The notes: generated by a model from the letters alone, not told the origin. Shown: positions 53,398 through 62,083, numbered from the stretch's first letter. The stretch is DNA of 64,000 nucleotides from JBKHYJ01 sp046565505 (GCA_046565505.1 JBKHYJ010000025.1:1-64000); one strand, 5' to 3'. Translations and numbers: made by a program.

Positions 53398-54023
53398 TTA
53401 TTTCTTCACGATGGCGAAGGAATACTCGCCGACATAAATGGTTTCTGCGCCTTCGGTGACACCCTCCAGCGTGATGATGTGGTTGCCGGGCTCGGCGCGA
53501 TGGGCCGGCAGTCTGATAGTCACGAATCGACCGCTGGAGCCGGGGTCGGCCTGCGCCCTCTTCCTCAGTACGACATCCTCGGGCAGGCGCCGCACTACAA
53601 GGTCATACGCTTTAAAGTCTCTGTCACCGACATCGAGTCGCAAGTCTATCCAGCTTACCTGAGGGCTGATCTGTACCTATTGCGGTTTGCCGGCCCACCT
53701 GGTAGATGTGAGAGTGAGCACGAAAGAAATAACCGAGGCTCCCGTCTTGGCCGGCTGTGTTTGCTCTACTTCAATATGCTGTGCGCGGTCGCGAGCCTGC
53801 CGCAACTCATCGGAAAGGGCGCTATTATCACCTTGCTCTTTTCGGAGTTGCTGTTGGATGTCTTCGTTGGCTCTTTCAAGCTCGGCACTTCTTTCCACCG
53901 CGACCCTCAATTGGCCGCGGAGTCGGCGCGTCTCAATCGTTAACCAGATGCTCAGCGCAATCAACGTCGCAATCGCCACCAACGAAAGCGCCCGGGTAGC
54001 CCCCCCAAATAAAGACCCGGACC
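53398..54023 (-). pseudogene. Broken gene: membrane-anchored coiled-coil protein with an in-frame TAG
   Basis: Read on the minus strand the frame gives a transmembrane helix (LSLVAIATLIALSIWL), a coiled coil (about 45 residues rich in Glu/Arg/Gln) and SVISFVLTL. An amber codon at 53677-53679 then interrupts the same frame. It resumes with VQISPQVSWIDLRLDVGD and continues to YVGEYSFAIVKK. The C-terminal beta domain resembles the extracytoplasmic part of acidobacterial anti-sigma-factor-like proteins. Upstream of about 54023 the frame hits a stop, so the expected N-terminal cytoplasmic domain is missing. One nonsense mutation plus a missing 5' end argues for decay. The alternative is a short functional remnant. 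Confidence 0.65.
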
Positions 54024-54025
54024 GG

Positions 54026-54748
54026 GTCCAAACCGTAACGACGCCACACCTGGATGTCCTCGTTCAGGTCCGCTCCCCGAATTCGGCGCCCCTAGGCATG
54101 GCGGGTACGCACTGGCCGGACCGCCGTAAGCCAGTTTTGGTTGAGCCCGCGTCGGAAGAGGTAGGACTGCAATTCCCGTTGGACCCTTCAACCGGGCAAA
54201 TGGGTTCCGCCCGCCTGGAAGTTCAACTGATAGCGCCGGGCTTTGAAGTAAGAGGTACCGCCAGATAGTCTGTCGACGTGCCGCCCGATAAGCCTTCTCC
54301 AAGCGTCAAGTTCCTTATAACCGCAAAAAAGGCTGGCACCTGCAAGATCCGCGTTGAGGTATATGCAGCCGACCAGAGCTACCTAGGAAGCCTTCCGCTT
54401 GAAACCGTAATAGACGGCAGTCCGGCGACCGAGCATATTAAGATCGCCAGTCTAAGTGTCGTGGTCACGGTGAAAGCGGCCTCTAATGAAGACAGCCAGA
54501 ATTTTCACCCGGATGCTGGCGGCAAAGGAGGTTCTAGTGACACGGGCGGCCTAAATATGCCACGAGAGTTCGCTCTGGCATGGCAATTACCAATACAGAT
54601 ACTCAACAGCGCAATCGTGGAGGTGCCGGCAGCGAGGTTCGCGCTCGGCGTCGCCGGACTCGCCACGGCAATTGCTATCATCAGGTCTTTGCTGACAGAC
54701 CTGCGCGTCGCGGTCTTTGGCACTGTTGTGATGATCCTTCATTTTTAG
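54026..54748 (+). pseudogene. Broken gene: beta-rich domain plus two-helix membrane tail, cut by IS66 sequence
   Basis: The plus-strand frame reads HLDVLVQV, PLDPSTGQMG and LEVQLIAPGFEV, meets a TAG at 54266-54268, and continues in the same frame with SVDVPPDKPSPSVKFLIT, YLGSLPLETV and a membrane tail FALGVAGLATAIAIIRSLL then LRVAVFGTVVMI. Phrases like LIAPGF, VPPDK and YLGSLPLET are familiar from proteins attached to bacterial CHAT/peptidase effector modules, but I hold this family call loosely. The reading ends at 54748 exactly where insertion-sequence end material begins, so the 3' end was probably lost to transposition. No 5' start is evident. Confidence 0.5.
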
Positions 54749-54950
54749 GGGGTGCTGAATAGTTCCCCAGCTTCAGTAACTACTCAGGTATCAGGGAGAT
54801 AGTGGCAGCGGCTGACCCCGCAAGGCCGCTTCTATCGCCCCCAATACCTCACGGCCTCGCTTGCGCATCGTCGACACATACCCTCTCACTCGGCAGAAGT
54901 CTCTCACTCCTTCTTCGGTTCGGAAACATCCTCCGACCCACCTTCAGTAT
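54749..54950 (-). mobile_element. Remnant of an older IS66-type element (transposase C-terminus and end)
   Basis: On the minus strand 54931-54791 encodes GCFRTEEGVRDFCRVRGYV, then STMRKRGREVLGA, ending LSP-stop. This is clearly homologous to the C-terminus of the intact transposase next door (GCFRTGPGARNFCRIRSYL...). After the stop lies an imperfect 10-bp inverted repeat, CTGAATAGTT (54755-54764) and AACTACTCAG (54778-54787), probably part of the element's end. Only the last 46 codons remain, so a second IS66 element has replaced or inserted into the first. Confidence 0.75.
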
Positions 54951-56535
54951 CTATTCAGCAGGAGAGGCTTATAGGGTGACCGGCGAGGGCCTGCTCGACC
55001 CTTCCCAGCAGCGGCTCTCCTCGCTTACGCATAGTTGACAGGTAGCTGCGGATTCTACAGAAGTTCCTCGCCCCCGGCCCTGTCCTGAAGCACCCGCTCA
55101 CTTCTTGATGCAGCCTGATCATTCGCAGGTCTCTTTCAGCCTGGTTGTTGTCGAACGGCACTTGAAACTCTCTCATAAAGCGCAGCACTTCCTCCCGCCT
55201 CAGCCTCAGCCGGTACAACAGGTTTCCGCCTTGCCTTTCGACCTGGTTCATTGCTCCAGGCCCTGCACGTGCTCGCACTCCCGCATTAGTTTGCCACCCC
55301 TGCTCGCATAGCTCGTCATAGCGCCTTGCGTATTCTTTCTCCTGCTCGACCGGCAGTCGCTTCCCTCCTCCTGCTCGCTTCTGCTCGACCGCCTCCTTCA
55401 CCTCCAGTAGCAACCGCTTCATCGGCTCGGCCCATTGTTTATGCTGCCGGCTGGCTTCGCTCAGGTAGGTCATCTCCCTCAGCAGGTGCGCGCGACACAG
55501 GCTGTGCTTCATCTGCCCCCACTGGTAGTAGGATCCCCACCCGTCGTGCACGCACGTCCCTCGATACTTCGGCAATATAGCTATCTGCTCTATTGCAACC
55601 TTCCCCCCGTGCTCATTCTGGCTGTAGGAAGTTAGTCTCTCAGTGCTCGCCACATGCGCGTACTGCCCTCGCCCTCCTACTCGCGGCCCTGTCTCATCTA
55701 CATGGATGACTCTGGCTCGCTTGATCGCTCCCTTTATCTGCGCCTCAGCCCTGATCAAGTTATTCGAGCACTCCTTCACACTTCGCTCAAGCGTTGCAGC
55801 AGACGGCCTGTAGCCGAACCAGTCCTTCAACAGCTCGCAACTCCGCTCGTAGGGCAGCAGTCGGTACTGCAGCAAGTAGACGGCCCTTGCGCGAAGCTTA
55901 GGCCCATACTGCACCCTCGCACGCACACCTACCGGGAACTGAGCTTTCGTGCGGCCGCCGCACTTCGGGCAGCGCCTTACTTCGGCCCTGTGCTCTGTGA
56001 TTTGCAGCTTGATCTCAGGCAGATCTATCACCTGGCGGCGCTCGGCCTTCACCACATCGCCCGCGGTCAAACTGGCATGGCAGCGTTGGCAACTGTCAGG
56101 GCTATGACTGATGACCGTGCTCGGCGAGCCGGTCATTCTCAGGGTGTGGCCGGCATGCCCGGGCTGGCCACCAACTTCCCTGCCACTGGGACGGCGCAAG
56201 CTCTTGGTCCTCTTCTGCGTCACTGCGTCAGATGAAGGGGGGCGGCTTGAGTTATGCGAGTCTTTGACAGGGGCAGAGAGTTGGCCCTCTAGCTCGCTGA
56301 TGCGTCTGCTCAGTTGTGAGTTAAGGTAGCGCTGCTGACGCAACTGCTCTCGCAGCCTCTCAATGCGCTTATCTGAAGCGTCGAGTTGCTGAGATAGTCC
56401 TTCGATGGTCTTCTCTAGCTGAGTAGGCAGAGGCCTGGGTAAGAGGGAGCACTCCGTGCGATGCTGCTCGAACAGCCCCAGCAAGGCCGTAATCCCCTGA
56501 TAGTAAGCTCGCGCGATCGCTTCCGGTGTAAGCAT
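54951..56535 (-). mobile_element. IS66-family insertion sequence (right end plus transposase; left end not located)
   Basis: Contains an intact transposase and, after its stop, CTGAATAGATACTGAAGG on the minus strand, closely matching CTGAGTAGTTACTGAAG in the older remnant. That similarity marks a conserved subterminal sequence. The opposite terminal repeat upstream of 56535 was not found by eye, so the element may be truncated there or have a short divergent end. Accessory orfs 1 and 2 of classical IS66 are absent, as in the single-gene ISBst12-like group. Confidence 0.7.
54955..56535 (-). CDS. IS66-family transposase (single-ORF type)
   Basis: 526 residues, full length. It has an N-terminal leucine-rich coiled coil (about 45-90), then the linker DSHNSSRPPSSD, a zinc finger with CQRCH and CPKCGG (about 150-195), and the DDE domain. 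The catalytic Asp/Asp/Glu are in VIHVDETG, CVHDGWGSY and NNQAERDLRM. There are no stops or frameshifts, so it may be active. The adjacent truncated copy shows that the family has moved here at least twice. Confidence 0.93.
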   Translation of the reverse strand: MLTPEAIARAYYQGITALLGLFEQHRTECSLLPRPLPTQLEKTIEGLSQQLDASDKRIERLREQLRQQRYLNSQLSRRISELEGQLSAPVKDSHNSSRPPSSDAVTQKRTKSLRRPSGREVGGQPGHAGHTLRMTGSPSTVISHSPDSCQRCHASLTAGDVVKAERRQVIDLPEIKLQITEHRAEVRRCPKCGGRTKAQFPVGVRARVQYGPKLRARAVYLLQYRLLPYERSCELLKDWFGYRPSAATLERSVKECSNNLIRAEAQIKGAIKRARVIHVDETGPRVGGRGQYAHVASTERLTSYSQNEHGGKVAIEQIAILPKYRGTCVHDGWGSYYQWGQMKHSLCRAHLLREMTYLSEASRQHKQWAEPMKRLLLEVKEAVEQKRAGGGKRLPVEQEKEYARRYDELCEQGWQTNAGVRARAGPGAMNQVERQGGNLLYRLRLRREEVLRFMREFQVPFDNNQAERDLRMIRLHQEVSGCFRTGPGARNFCRIRSYLSTMRKRGEPLLGRVEQALAGHPISLSC

Positions 56536-56536
56536 C

Positions 56537-57164
56537 TCAAGGAGTCATTCCTGCAAGAGGAAACAAGATGAGAAGGATTCCGGCAAGCAATATTTGATTA
56601 TAGGCTTTTCTACCGCTAAGAAGCTCTTTTTTCACACGATTTCCGTGGCTCCTGAATAGATACCCGCCACGCCGGGATTTCTTTAAATCGTAATAGTGGG
56701 CGGGCTTAGTGCGCCGTATCCCTAATACGATTGGGAATACTTGTTCTAAGATTTCAGCAGATGATTTATGATCCCCATCAATTGAGAGTATGATGGCAAT
56801 TTCTTTTTGGGCTTGATAGAGCGTTACCGAATCTTTCCACTTAGAAGCAAGATTTCGAGCTTCAACTAATAGTTTTAGTGCGCCGGAGTAGTCGCCTCTA
56901 AGCCTTAATGAGCCTGCCATACATAAGAGCATACGGCTGAGATACTTGTCTGGAATACCATTAACAATAAACTTTTCTGGTTCTTTGTAATCATTTTCTC
57001 CAATGGCCTCATAAAGACGCCCAACAGGATTGCTTATCGAGCCTGCTAAGGCTATCACGGGGGGTAGTTCCCTGATTGAACACAGGAGACTGCATTTGTC
57101 AATCAGGGCTTCGTCAATCTCTAACTGTCTTTGCAAAAAGGAAGGTAGAACAATGAAAGGACTT
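56537..57164 (-). pseudogene. 3' fragment of an unidentified TPR-like gene interrupted by IS630
   Basis: The frame is open from the IS630 edge at 57164 (reading SPFIVLPSFLQRQLEIDE) to a TGA at 56537, about 208 codons. It has helical TPR-like pairs (LSRMLLCMAGSLRLRGDYSG, then ALKLLVEARNLA), a basic linker and a hydrophobic C-terminal helix NQILLAGILLILFPLAG. A TTG at 57136 could start a shorter product, but coding character continues upstream to the insertion. No continuation exists beyond the other end of IS630, so the 5' part has been lost. Codons are AT-richer than neighbouring chromosomal genes, consistent with foreign origin. Confidence 0.6.
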
Positions 57165-57185
57165 AGTACATTGGAAATTAAGTTT
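57165..57185. repeat. IS630 left terminal inverted repeat
   Basis: 21 bp beginning AGTACATTGG, the perfect reverse complement of 58336-58356. Confidence 0.9.
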
Positions 57186-57849
57186 GTTCAGGTTTTTCAT
57201 TTTCAGCGAGAACCTGCTCATAATGCTTGTTGAGTTTCCTTCTCGCCGCTTCCAGGGAAAACTGCCAATCAATCTTGATGGCTTTTTCCTCCCGCTCTTT
57301 GATAATCGCTATTACTTCGCGTTCCAACTCGGCTCGACTGCCGATCCGACGACTCAGGCATTGCTTCACAATCGCAGAAAACTCAATCTCGATCATGTTC
57401 AACCAACTCGCACTTTTCGGCGTGTAATGGAACTCGAACTTCTGCGCCAACGCGAATGCCTTGTCAGCAGCAAAGGTCTCGTAAAAAGCGCTAGCCGAAT
57501 GGGTGTTCAAATTATCCTGCACCAGGCGAATCTTTTCCGCCTCCGGGAACGCTTCGGCTACCTTACGCAAAAACAGGGCATACTCGCGCTTGCGACGATG
57601 GTCGAAGACTTCGGCAACGCGCTTGCCGGTCTTGGGTTCGATGGCTGCCAACAAAGCACACGAGCCAAGTTTCTCAAACGCATAATGCTGGCGGGCGACT
57701 TTGCCACTCTGCATGGCTTGCGCGGCAACTGCCTCGCCGATCAGAAAACAGGGGCGTTCGTCAAAGCAGACAACTGGGAGAAGAGCATCATAAGGCTGCT
57801 GGTAGAGCCACAGAAGTTGCTCCATGCGGGCGAGAAATTCTCCGTTCAT
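57178..57849 (-). CDS. IS630 transposase, DDE catalytic part (orfB)
   Basis: 223 residues. The DDE/D residues are visible in VVCFDERP (first Asp), LVQDNLNTHSA (second Asp) and SWLNMIEIEFSA (Glu), the signature of IS630/Tc1-mariner transposases. An ATG overlaps the orfA stop as ATGA, but coding similarity (PHLKRTWCIGTMNGEF) begins earlier in this frame, upstream of the ATG. A fusion product by -1 frameshifting at the A7 run is therefore the likely active enzyme. Confidence 0.88.
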   Translation of the reverse strand: MNGEFLARMEQLLWLYQQPYDALLPVVCFDERPCFLIGEAVAAQAMQSGKVARQHYAFEKLGSCALLAAIEPKTGKRVAEVFDHRRKREYALFLRKVAEAFPEAEKIRLVQDNLNTHSASAFYETFAADKAFALAQKFEFHYTPKSASWLNMIEIEFSAIVKQCLSRRIGSRAELEREVIAIIKEREEKAIKIDWQFSLEAARRKLNKHYEQVLAENEKPEQT

Positions 57850-58307
57850 TGTCCCGATACACCAGGTGCGCTTGAGGTGCGGTTGGAGCGCGTTTTTTTC
57901 AGGATGGTGCGTGCCTGCGTATGCGACAAGCTCTCGCAGTAGCCCAGTTCGACAGCTTTATCGGCAAGCAGGCGCAGCGTCCAGCGAGCGTGGCCTTTGG
58001 GTGGGGTGCTACAAGCCAGAGCAGTAATCTGGGCCCGCGAGCGCCCATCAACTTTGATAGGGCGTCCCTTACGCGGCTTGTCTTGCAAGCATTGCAGCCC
58101 GACCTGGTTATAGGCATCGCGCCAGTTGGCAACCGTCACGCGATGAACCGATAAGGTAGTGGCAACATGATCTAAAGTTTTACCGCGATGGAGTTCCAAC
58201 AGAGCCGTAGCGCGGCGAAAACAGCGAGCCGAAAGGTGGCCTTTGGAGAGTAAAGTTGTCAAATAGCGATGATCGGAATCCGTGAGTATTACGTGTTCTT
58301 TTTGCAT
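57846..58307 (-). CDS. IS630 transposase, N-terminal HTH part (orfA)
   Basis: About 153 residues from the ATG at 58307. It carries two helix-turn-helix segments: one around ARCFRRATALLELHRGKTLD and VATTLSVHRVTVANWRDAY, a second around WTLRLLADKAVELGY. The linker has KGRPIKVD. After ILKK the frame drifts into non-conserved residues (TRSNRTSSAPGVSGQ) and stops at 57846. The correct continuation lies in the -1 frame, giving a fused product of about 376 residues. Confidence 0.85.
   Translation of the reverse strand: MQKEHVILTDSDHRYLTTLLSKGHLSARCFRRATALLELHRGKTLDHVATTLSVHRVTVANWRDAYNQVGLQCLQDKPRKGRPIKVDGRSRAQITALACSTPPKGHARWTLRLLADKAVELGYCESLSHTQARTILKKTRSNRTSSAPGVSGQ
57893..57899 (-). promoter_or_regulatory. 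A7 slippery run for -1 frameshifting in IS630
   Basis: Minus-strand CTG AAA AAA ACG. A one-base backward slip yields CTG AAA AAA AAC GCG (L-K-K-N-A), restoring the transposase sequence that ends in PHLKRTWCIG. Known IS630-family and related elements use A-runs this way. Confidence 0.65.
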
Positions 58308-58335
58308 GCATCTACTATACACACAAAAAGTTCAG

Positions 58336-58356
58336 AAACTTAATTTCCAATGTACT
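58336..58356. repeat. IS630 right terminal inverted repeat
   Basis: 21 bp ending CCAATGTACT, the reverse complement of 57165-57185. Confidence 0.9.
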
Positions 58357-58371
58357 TAATTACCCCCGCGA

Positions 58372-58929
58372 TTAATTTTTCGGGAAGCCGGCCTCAGCTT
58401 TTATTCTCCCGATCTGCCCGGTGTGCCTGCGCTCGTGTCCGCCCGAGATTAAAATCCACTGATACAGGTTGAGATTCCCGAGGAGCGGGTGTGGGTAGCT
58501 CAACTGCGAGAGGTCGTATTGCGAGAGGTGCTCGACAGACTCCAGGAGTTTTTTGCGGGAAGCTTTCAGCCGCGCGAGCGATTCTTCAACGGGCAAATGC
58601 GATTGGGGCTCGACGAATTCGGGAGCTTGCGCCTTCGTGTTTCTTAAAGCATCCGCGTAGCCGTCCAGGCTGTTGAGCGCCGACTCATGCGGCTTCGGGT
58701 CGAGCGGCAGGCTTAAGGCCTGTGCCTGTTTAAGCATTCTCGATATGAGCTTCGCGTTCGCCTCGTCGGTCAAGGCGAGGTGATGGAGAATGTCTGCGAT
58801 CGACCACCGCGAGCCTTCCGGCTTGTAGTCGAGCTGGGCCTCGCTCAAGCCCGATACTGAATCCAGCAACGACTGCCTGTGGCTAGAAACCGCGTCAACT
58901 AACTCCTGAACTTTTTTTGACAGAGGCAT
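58372..58929 (-). CDS. DinB-like four-helix metalloprotein
   Basis: 185 residues from the ATG at 58929, which has GGAGAAC upstream; the frame extends to 59061 with low-complexity sequence. DinB/YfiT fold: helices with SGLSEAQLDYKPEGSRWSI, first metal His in ADILHHLALTDE, and the C-terminal pair in GGHERRHTGQI. These proteins act as metal-dependent thiol transferases or hydrolases; the specific substrate is not predictable. The stop is 15 bp from the IS630 end, so the insertion just missed it. Confidence 0.85.
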   Translation of the reverse strand: MPLSKKVQELVDAVSSHRQSLLDSVSGLSEAQLDYKPEGSRWSIADILHHLALTDEANAKLISRMLKQAQALSLPLDPKPHESALNSLDGYADALRNTKAQAPEFVEPQSHLPVEESLARLKASRKKLLESVEHLSQYDLSQLSYPHPLLGNLNLYQWILISGGHERRHTGQIGRIKAEAGFPKN

Positions 58930-59209
58930 AAGTTCTCCTTCCGGCGAGCGCCGCCCGGCACGCGACCGGGGATAGAAAATTATCGACCTGAGATCGGACC
59001 TGCCGGGCCCCCGACCGCCGCCGCCGTTCAATAGGATAATCACCGAACAGCCTCGTAGCAACTCCTATCAAAACAAAACGGGCGGGAGCGGCGGCGACAT
59101 GGGACGCCCGAATTTACTCTTTAACTTTAAGTTCGCCGTTGGTATAACGCGGTTGCGGCCCGGCCCCATTACCACCCCAATACGCACGCCGGCACGGACG
59201 TAGAAATCA

Positions 59210-60907
59210 ATGTCTAGAGAAATCAGCCTGTCAGCCTATGCGCCGCCGAAGTGGTGTGGCGCGCTCATCGTCATAGCGGTCGGGGCGTCGGCGATGTTGC
59301 CCGCCATTCTTTACGGCATCCCGCGGGGCAACGACCTGCCCCACCACTACCGCACGGCGATTTCGTTTTATGATTCGATCAGCGCCGGGGCGCTCTACCC
59401 AGGCTGGAATTCCGAAGCGGGCGGCGGGTATGGCGATGCTTCTTTCAGATTCTATCCGCCCGCCGCTTATTACGCGCTCGGGGCGGCGCGGGCGCTCGCG
59501 GGAAACTGGTACGACGCGAGCCTCCTGCTATTCGTGATGCTGTCGGCGGTCGGCGCGCTGGGGGCTTATTTCTGGGCGCGAGTATTTCTTCCCGCGCCCC
59601 TCGCGGCGTGGGCGGGCGTGCTTTATGTGTTCGCCCCATACCACATCAATGAAATCTACCAGGCGTTCTTGCTACCCGAGTACGCGGCGAGCGCGGTGCT
59701 GCCATTCGCGTTCGCCTTCACGGCCCTGGTCTGCGCTAAAGGGAGGGCCCGCGACGTTGCGGGGCTTTCGGCGGCGTATGCCATTTTAATACTGACTCAC
59801 CTGCCGCTCGCTGTAATCGGCTCGTTCGCGCTGCTCGCCTACTCGCTCGTGATGATAAATAAGACTGACCTGCTGAAGACTGTGAAGCGGCTAGCGGCCG
59901 CGGCGGCGATAGGCCTTGTGGCGAGCGCGCGTTACTGGGCCATGATGGCGGCGGAGCTTCCGTGGATGAAAGGCGGCGCCGGCAAGACGGTCCTGTGGTT
60001 CGATTACCGCTATAATTTTCTCTTCTGGAAATCGGTGGAAGGCTCGACCACCTGGTGGGCCAACGTGCTGGCGGTTGCGACCGTCCTGATGTTCGCGCCC
60101 GGCGTGGCGATGACCCTTATGCGGAAAGACCGGGGCGGGCGGGCGGCCCGGGCCGTCGCGCTCCTGGCGCTCTTCTCTTTCTTCATGGCCACTCCGCTCA
60201 GCCGGCCGGTGTGGGTACTCTTGCCGCCCCTTCAAAAAGTTGAATTCCCCTGGAGGTGGCTTGCCGTCACGTCTATGTGCGCCCCGGTCATAGCCGCCTG
60301 GAGCATCCCTCACTGGGCGGAAAAAGCGCGGGCCGGCAGGCGGCCCGTAGCCATTCTCGCGGCGGGCTGCGTGTTGATGGCGTGCGCCATAACTATGTTT
60401 CAAATCATTCGGGGCGCGACGCACCTGTCGCGCCCCGTGTTCGACTCGATGGCTCAAGATATCGCGCGGTCCAATAGTATAGATTACTGGTTGCCGTTAT
60501 GGGCGGGCGACCGGCCTAAGGAGATGACAGGCCCGGTCGAGGCCGCAGGCAGGCTCTCTTCCGTCAATTCGTGGGGGCCGCAACGCCGCGTCTTTGAAGT
60601 TTCGCCCGGCGGCGCGGCGGACGCGCGGGTGCGCACATACTATTATCCGTACTGGGTCGCGAAGGCGGGGAGCAGGCAACTTGAAACTCGCCCGGATGGC
60701 GACGGCGCGCTCCTGGTGTCGCTCCCGCCTGAGGCGGTCTCCGTCAGCTTAGAGTTCGTGGAGCCATTTCACGTCAGGGTCGCGATGGCCGCCAGCATTA
60801 TCGGGTGGATTTCAATCGGAATACTGGCCGCGTACGGTTGTCGCATGCGCCGCCGCGCGACGGCCCCGCCGCCCTCAACCGCGCCCGGGGACCGGCTGAC
60901 TTCTTGA
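59210..60907 (+). CDS. PTPS-related polytopic membrane protein (GT-C-like)
   Basis: 565 residues with about 10-11 membrane helices. The first periplasmic loop carries GNDLPHHYRTAISFYDSI and then PGWNSEAGGGYGDASFRFYP, the block typical of the '6-pyruvoyl-tetrahydropterin synthase-related' membrane family, which resembles GT-C glycosyltransferases with acidic residues in the first loop. A soluble C-terminal domain (about 420-520, with FEVSPGGAADARVRTYYYPYW) precedes the last helix. Despite the family name no pterin role is implied; a sugar-transfer role in the envelope is possible. Confidence 0.7.
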   Translation: MSREISLSAYAPPKWCGALIVIAVGASAMLPAILYGIPRGNDLPHHYRTAISFYDSISAGALYPGWNSEAGGGYGDASFRFYPPAAYYALGAARALAGNWYDASLLLFVMLSAVGALGAYFWARVFLPAPLAAWAGVLYVFAPYHINEIYQAFLLPEYAASAVLPFAFAFTALVCAKGRARDVAGLSAAYAILILTHLPLAVIGSFALLAYSLVMINKTDLLKTVKRLAAAAAIGLVASARYWAMMAAELPWMKGGAGKTVLWFDYRYNFLFWKSVEGSTTWWANVLAVATVLMFAPGVAMTLMRKDRGGRAARAVALLALFSFFMATPLSRPVWVLLPPLQKVEFPWRWLAVTSMCAPVIAAWSIPHWAEKARAGRRPVAILAAGCVLMACAITMFQIIRGATHLSRPVFDSMAQDIARSNSIDYWLPLWAGDRPKEMTGPVEAAGRLSSVNSWGPQRRVFEVSPGGAADARVRTYYYPYWVAKAGSRQLETRPDGDGALLVSLPPEAVSVSLEFVEPFHVRVAMAASIIGWISIGILAAYGCRMRRRATAPPPSTAPGDRLTS

Positions 60908-61007
60908 GGCCGCGGCAGATTCAACCGCCCCGGCACGCCGCCTGCCATAAGAAGCTCGCCGCGTCCCGAAAGCGCTTCCCGGGCCGAAAGATCAGTAGCG
61001 GGCGTCG

Positions 61008-61628
61008 TTATTCTGGCGGCGTCTTTGAATTCAGATTCTCAAGGTCTAACTCGGTAGACGGCGAGATGTCTGCTTTGAGCACTCTCTTCATTTGCTCCAG
61101 GGCCGAGCGGTTCTGTTGCGGGTCATTCGACGCCACGCAATCGGCGGGCACGACCAGATGAAAATCCCTCATAAAGGCGTCGCTGGCCGTGAACAAGACG
61201 CAGATGTCCCCGGCGACGCCCGTTATGATCAGCGTCTTGACCTTCAGGTAATTCAACAGCGTGTCGAGCGTCGTGGAGAAGAAGCCGGAGTGTTTAGGCT
61301 TCAGCACGAAGTAGTCATCTTCGTCCGGTTTTAAAAGCTCGACCACGGGCTTCCCGCGCGTGCCCGCCTCCAGGCAATGCCTCACGAGTTTTTGAAAGTC
61401 GGACTGCCATTTGCCGAAGTTGTCGTTGATATAGATGGCGGGGATGCCGGCGCGCCTGGCGCGTTTTTTTAGCTCGGCGATGCGGCGGGCCATAGGCAGG
61501 GCATGTTCAAAAAGCGCCTCCCCGCCTTCAAATTCAAAGTCGTTGATCACGTCGATCAAAAGCAGTGCCGCGTTGGCCTCGTCGGGCGCGTTGCCGTGCA
61601 GATCCTCATTTTTAGCAGGCGTGCCCAT
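61008..61628 (-). CDS. Isochorismatase-family cysteine hydrolase
   Basis: 206 residues from the ATG at 61628, two bases after the thioredoxin stop; a TTG at 61634 would overlap it. Catalytic triad D26 (LLLIDVINDF), K112 (KPKHSGF) and C143 (GVAGDICVLF), with the cis-peptide region GVAGDI. Family members hydrolyse isochorismate, nicotinamide or other amides, and many have unknown substrates. Coupled to trxC, which suggests a redox-linked or housekeeping role. Confidence 0.85.
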   Translation of the reverse strand: MGTPAKNEDLHGNAPDEANAALLLIDVINDFEFEGGEALFEHALPMARRIAELKKRARRAGIPAIYINDNFGKWQSDFQKLVRHCLEAGTRGKPVVELLKPDEDDYFVLKPKHSGFFSTTLDTLLNYLKVKTLIITGVAGDICVLFTASDAFMRDFHLVVPADCVASNDPQQNRSALEQMKRVLKADISPSTELDLENLNSKTPPE

Positions 61629-61630
61629 CT

Positions 61631-62083
61631 TCAAATAAGCGTTTGCAGTCTGCGCAGGATCTCTTGCTTCGGCTGCACGCCGACCAGGCGGTCGACTTCG
61701 CGTCCATTCTTGAGCACCAGCAGGGTGGGTATGCTTTGGACGCCGAATCGGGCGGCGACCTGCGGGTTCTCATCGACGTTGAGCTTGCCGACGCGGACGC
61801 GGCCCGCGAGTTCTGCGGCCAGTTGCTCGACCACGGGCGCTATCATTCGGCAAGGCCCGCACCACGCGGCCCACATATCAAGCAGCACGGGGAGTGGCGA
61901 CTGGCCGACTTCCCTCGCGAAGTTCGCGTCCGTCACGACGAGCGGATGAGAAGCCAGGCCGAGCGAGCTTTTGCAGCGCCCGCACACGGGCTGCGCGTTG
62001 CCGCGCAGCTTGTCGAGCGGCACCCGATTGGTCGCGCCGCACGACGCGCACGGAATTAGTTTTGATTCAGATGCTGCGCTCAT
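61631..62083 (-). CDS. trxC: Thioredoxin 2 with N-terminal zinc ribbon
   Basis: 150 residues. Zinc ribbon C12, C15, C34, C37 (PCASC and VCGRC), then the thioredoxin fold with WCGPC at 74-78 and the cis-Pro region SIPTLLVLKNG. This is the TrxC architecture: a cytoplasmic disulfide reductase with a zinc-controlled redox response. Length is standard. It is followed directly by the isochorismatase-like gene. Confidence 0.93.
   Translation of the reverse strand: MSAASESKLIPCASCGATNRVPLDKLRGNAQPVCGRCKSSLGLASHPLVVTDANFAREVGQSPLPVLLDMWAAWCGPCRMIAPVVEQLAAELAGRVRVGKLNVDENPQVAARFGVQSIPTLLVLKNGREVDRLVGVQPKQEILRRLQTLI

Larger units (their letters stand above)
57165..58356 (-). mobile_element. Complete IS630-family element (about 1.19 kb)
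   Basis: Bounded by perfect 21-bp inverted repeats at 57165-57185 and 58336-58356. Inside are two overlapping minus-strand frames for an HTH region and a DDE domain. IS630 elements insert at TA. The two outer flanks (CTT at 57162-57164 and TAA at 58357-58359) do not show a clean TA duplication, so the exact tip may be a base or two inside the repeat. It splits a TPR-like gene from whatever preceded it. Confidence 0.88.

Noticed and set aside
53687..54025. Plus-strand coding continuation upstream of the effector-like fragment
   Set aside because: This part is antisense to the coiled-coil pseudogene and its translation is Cys/Ser/Arg-rich without domain features.
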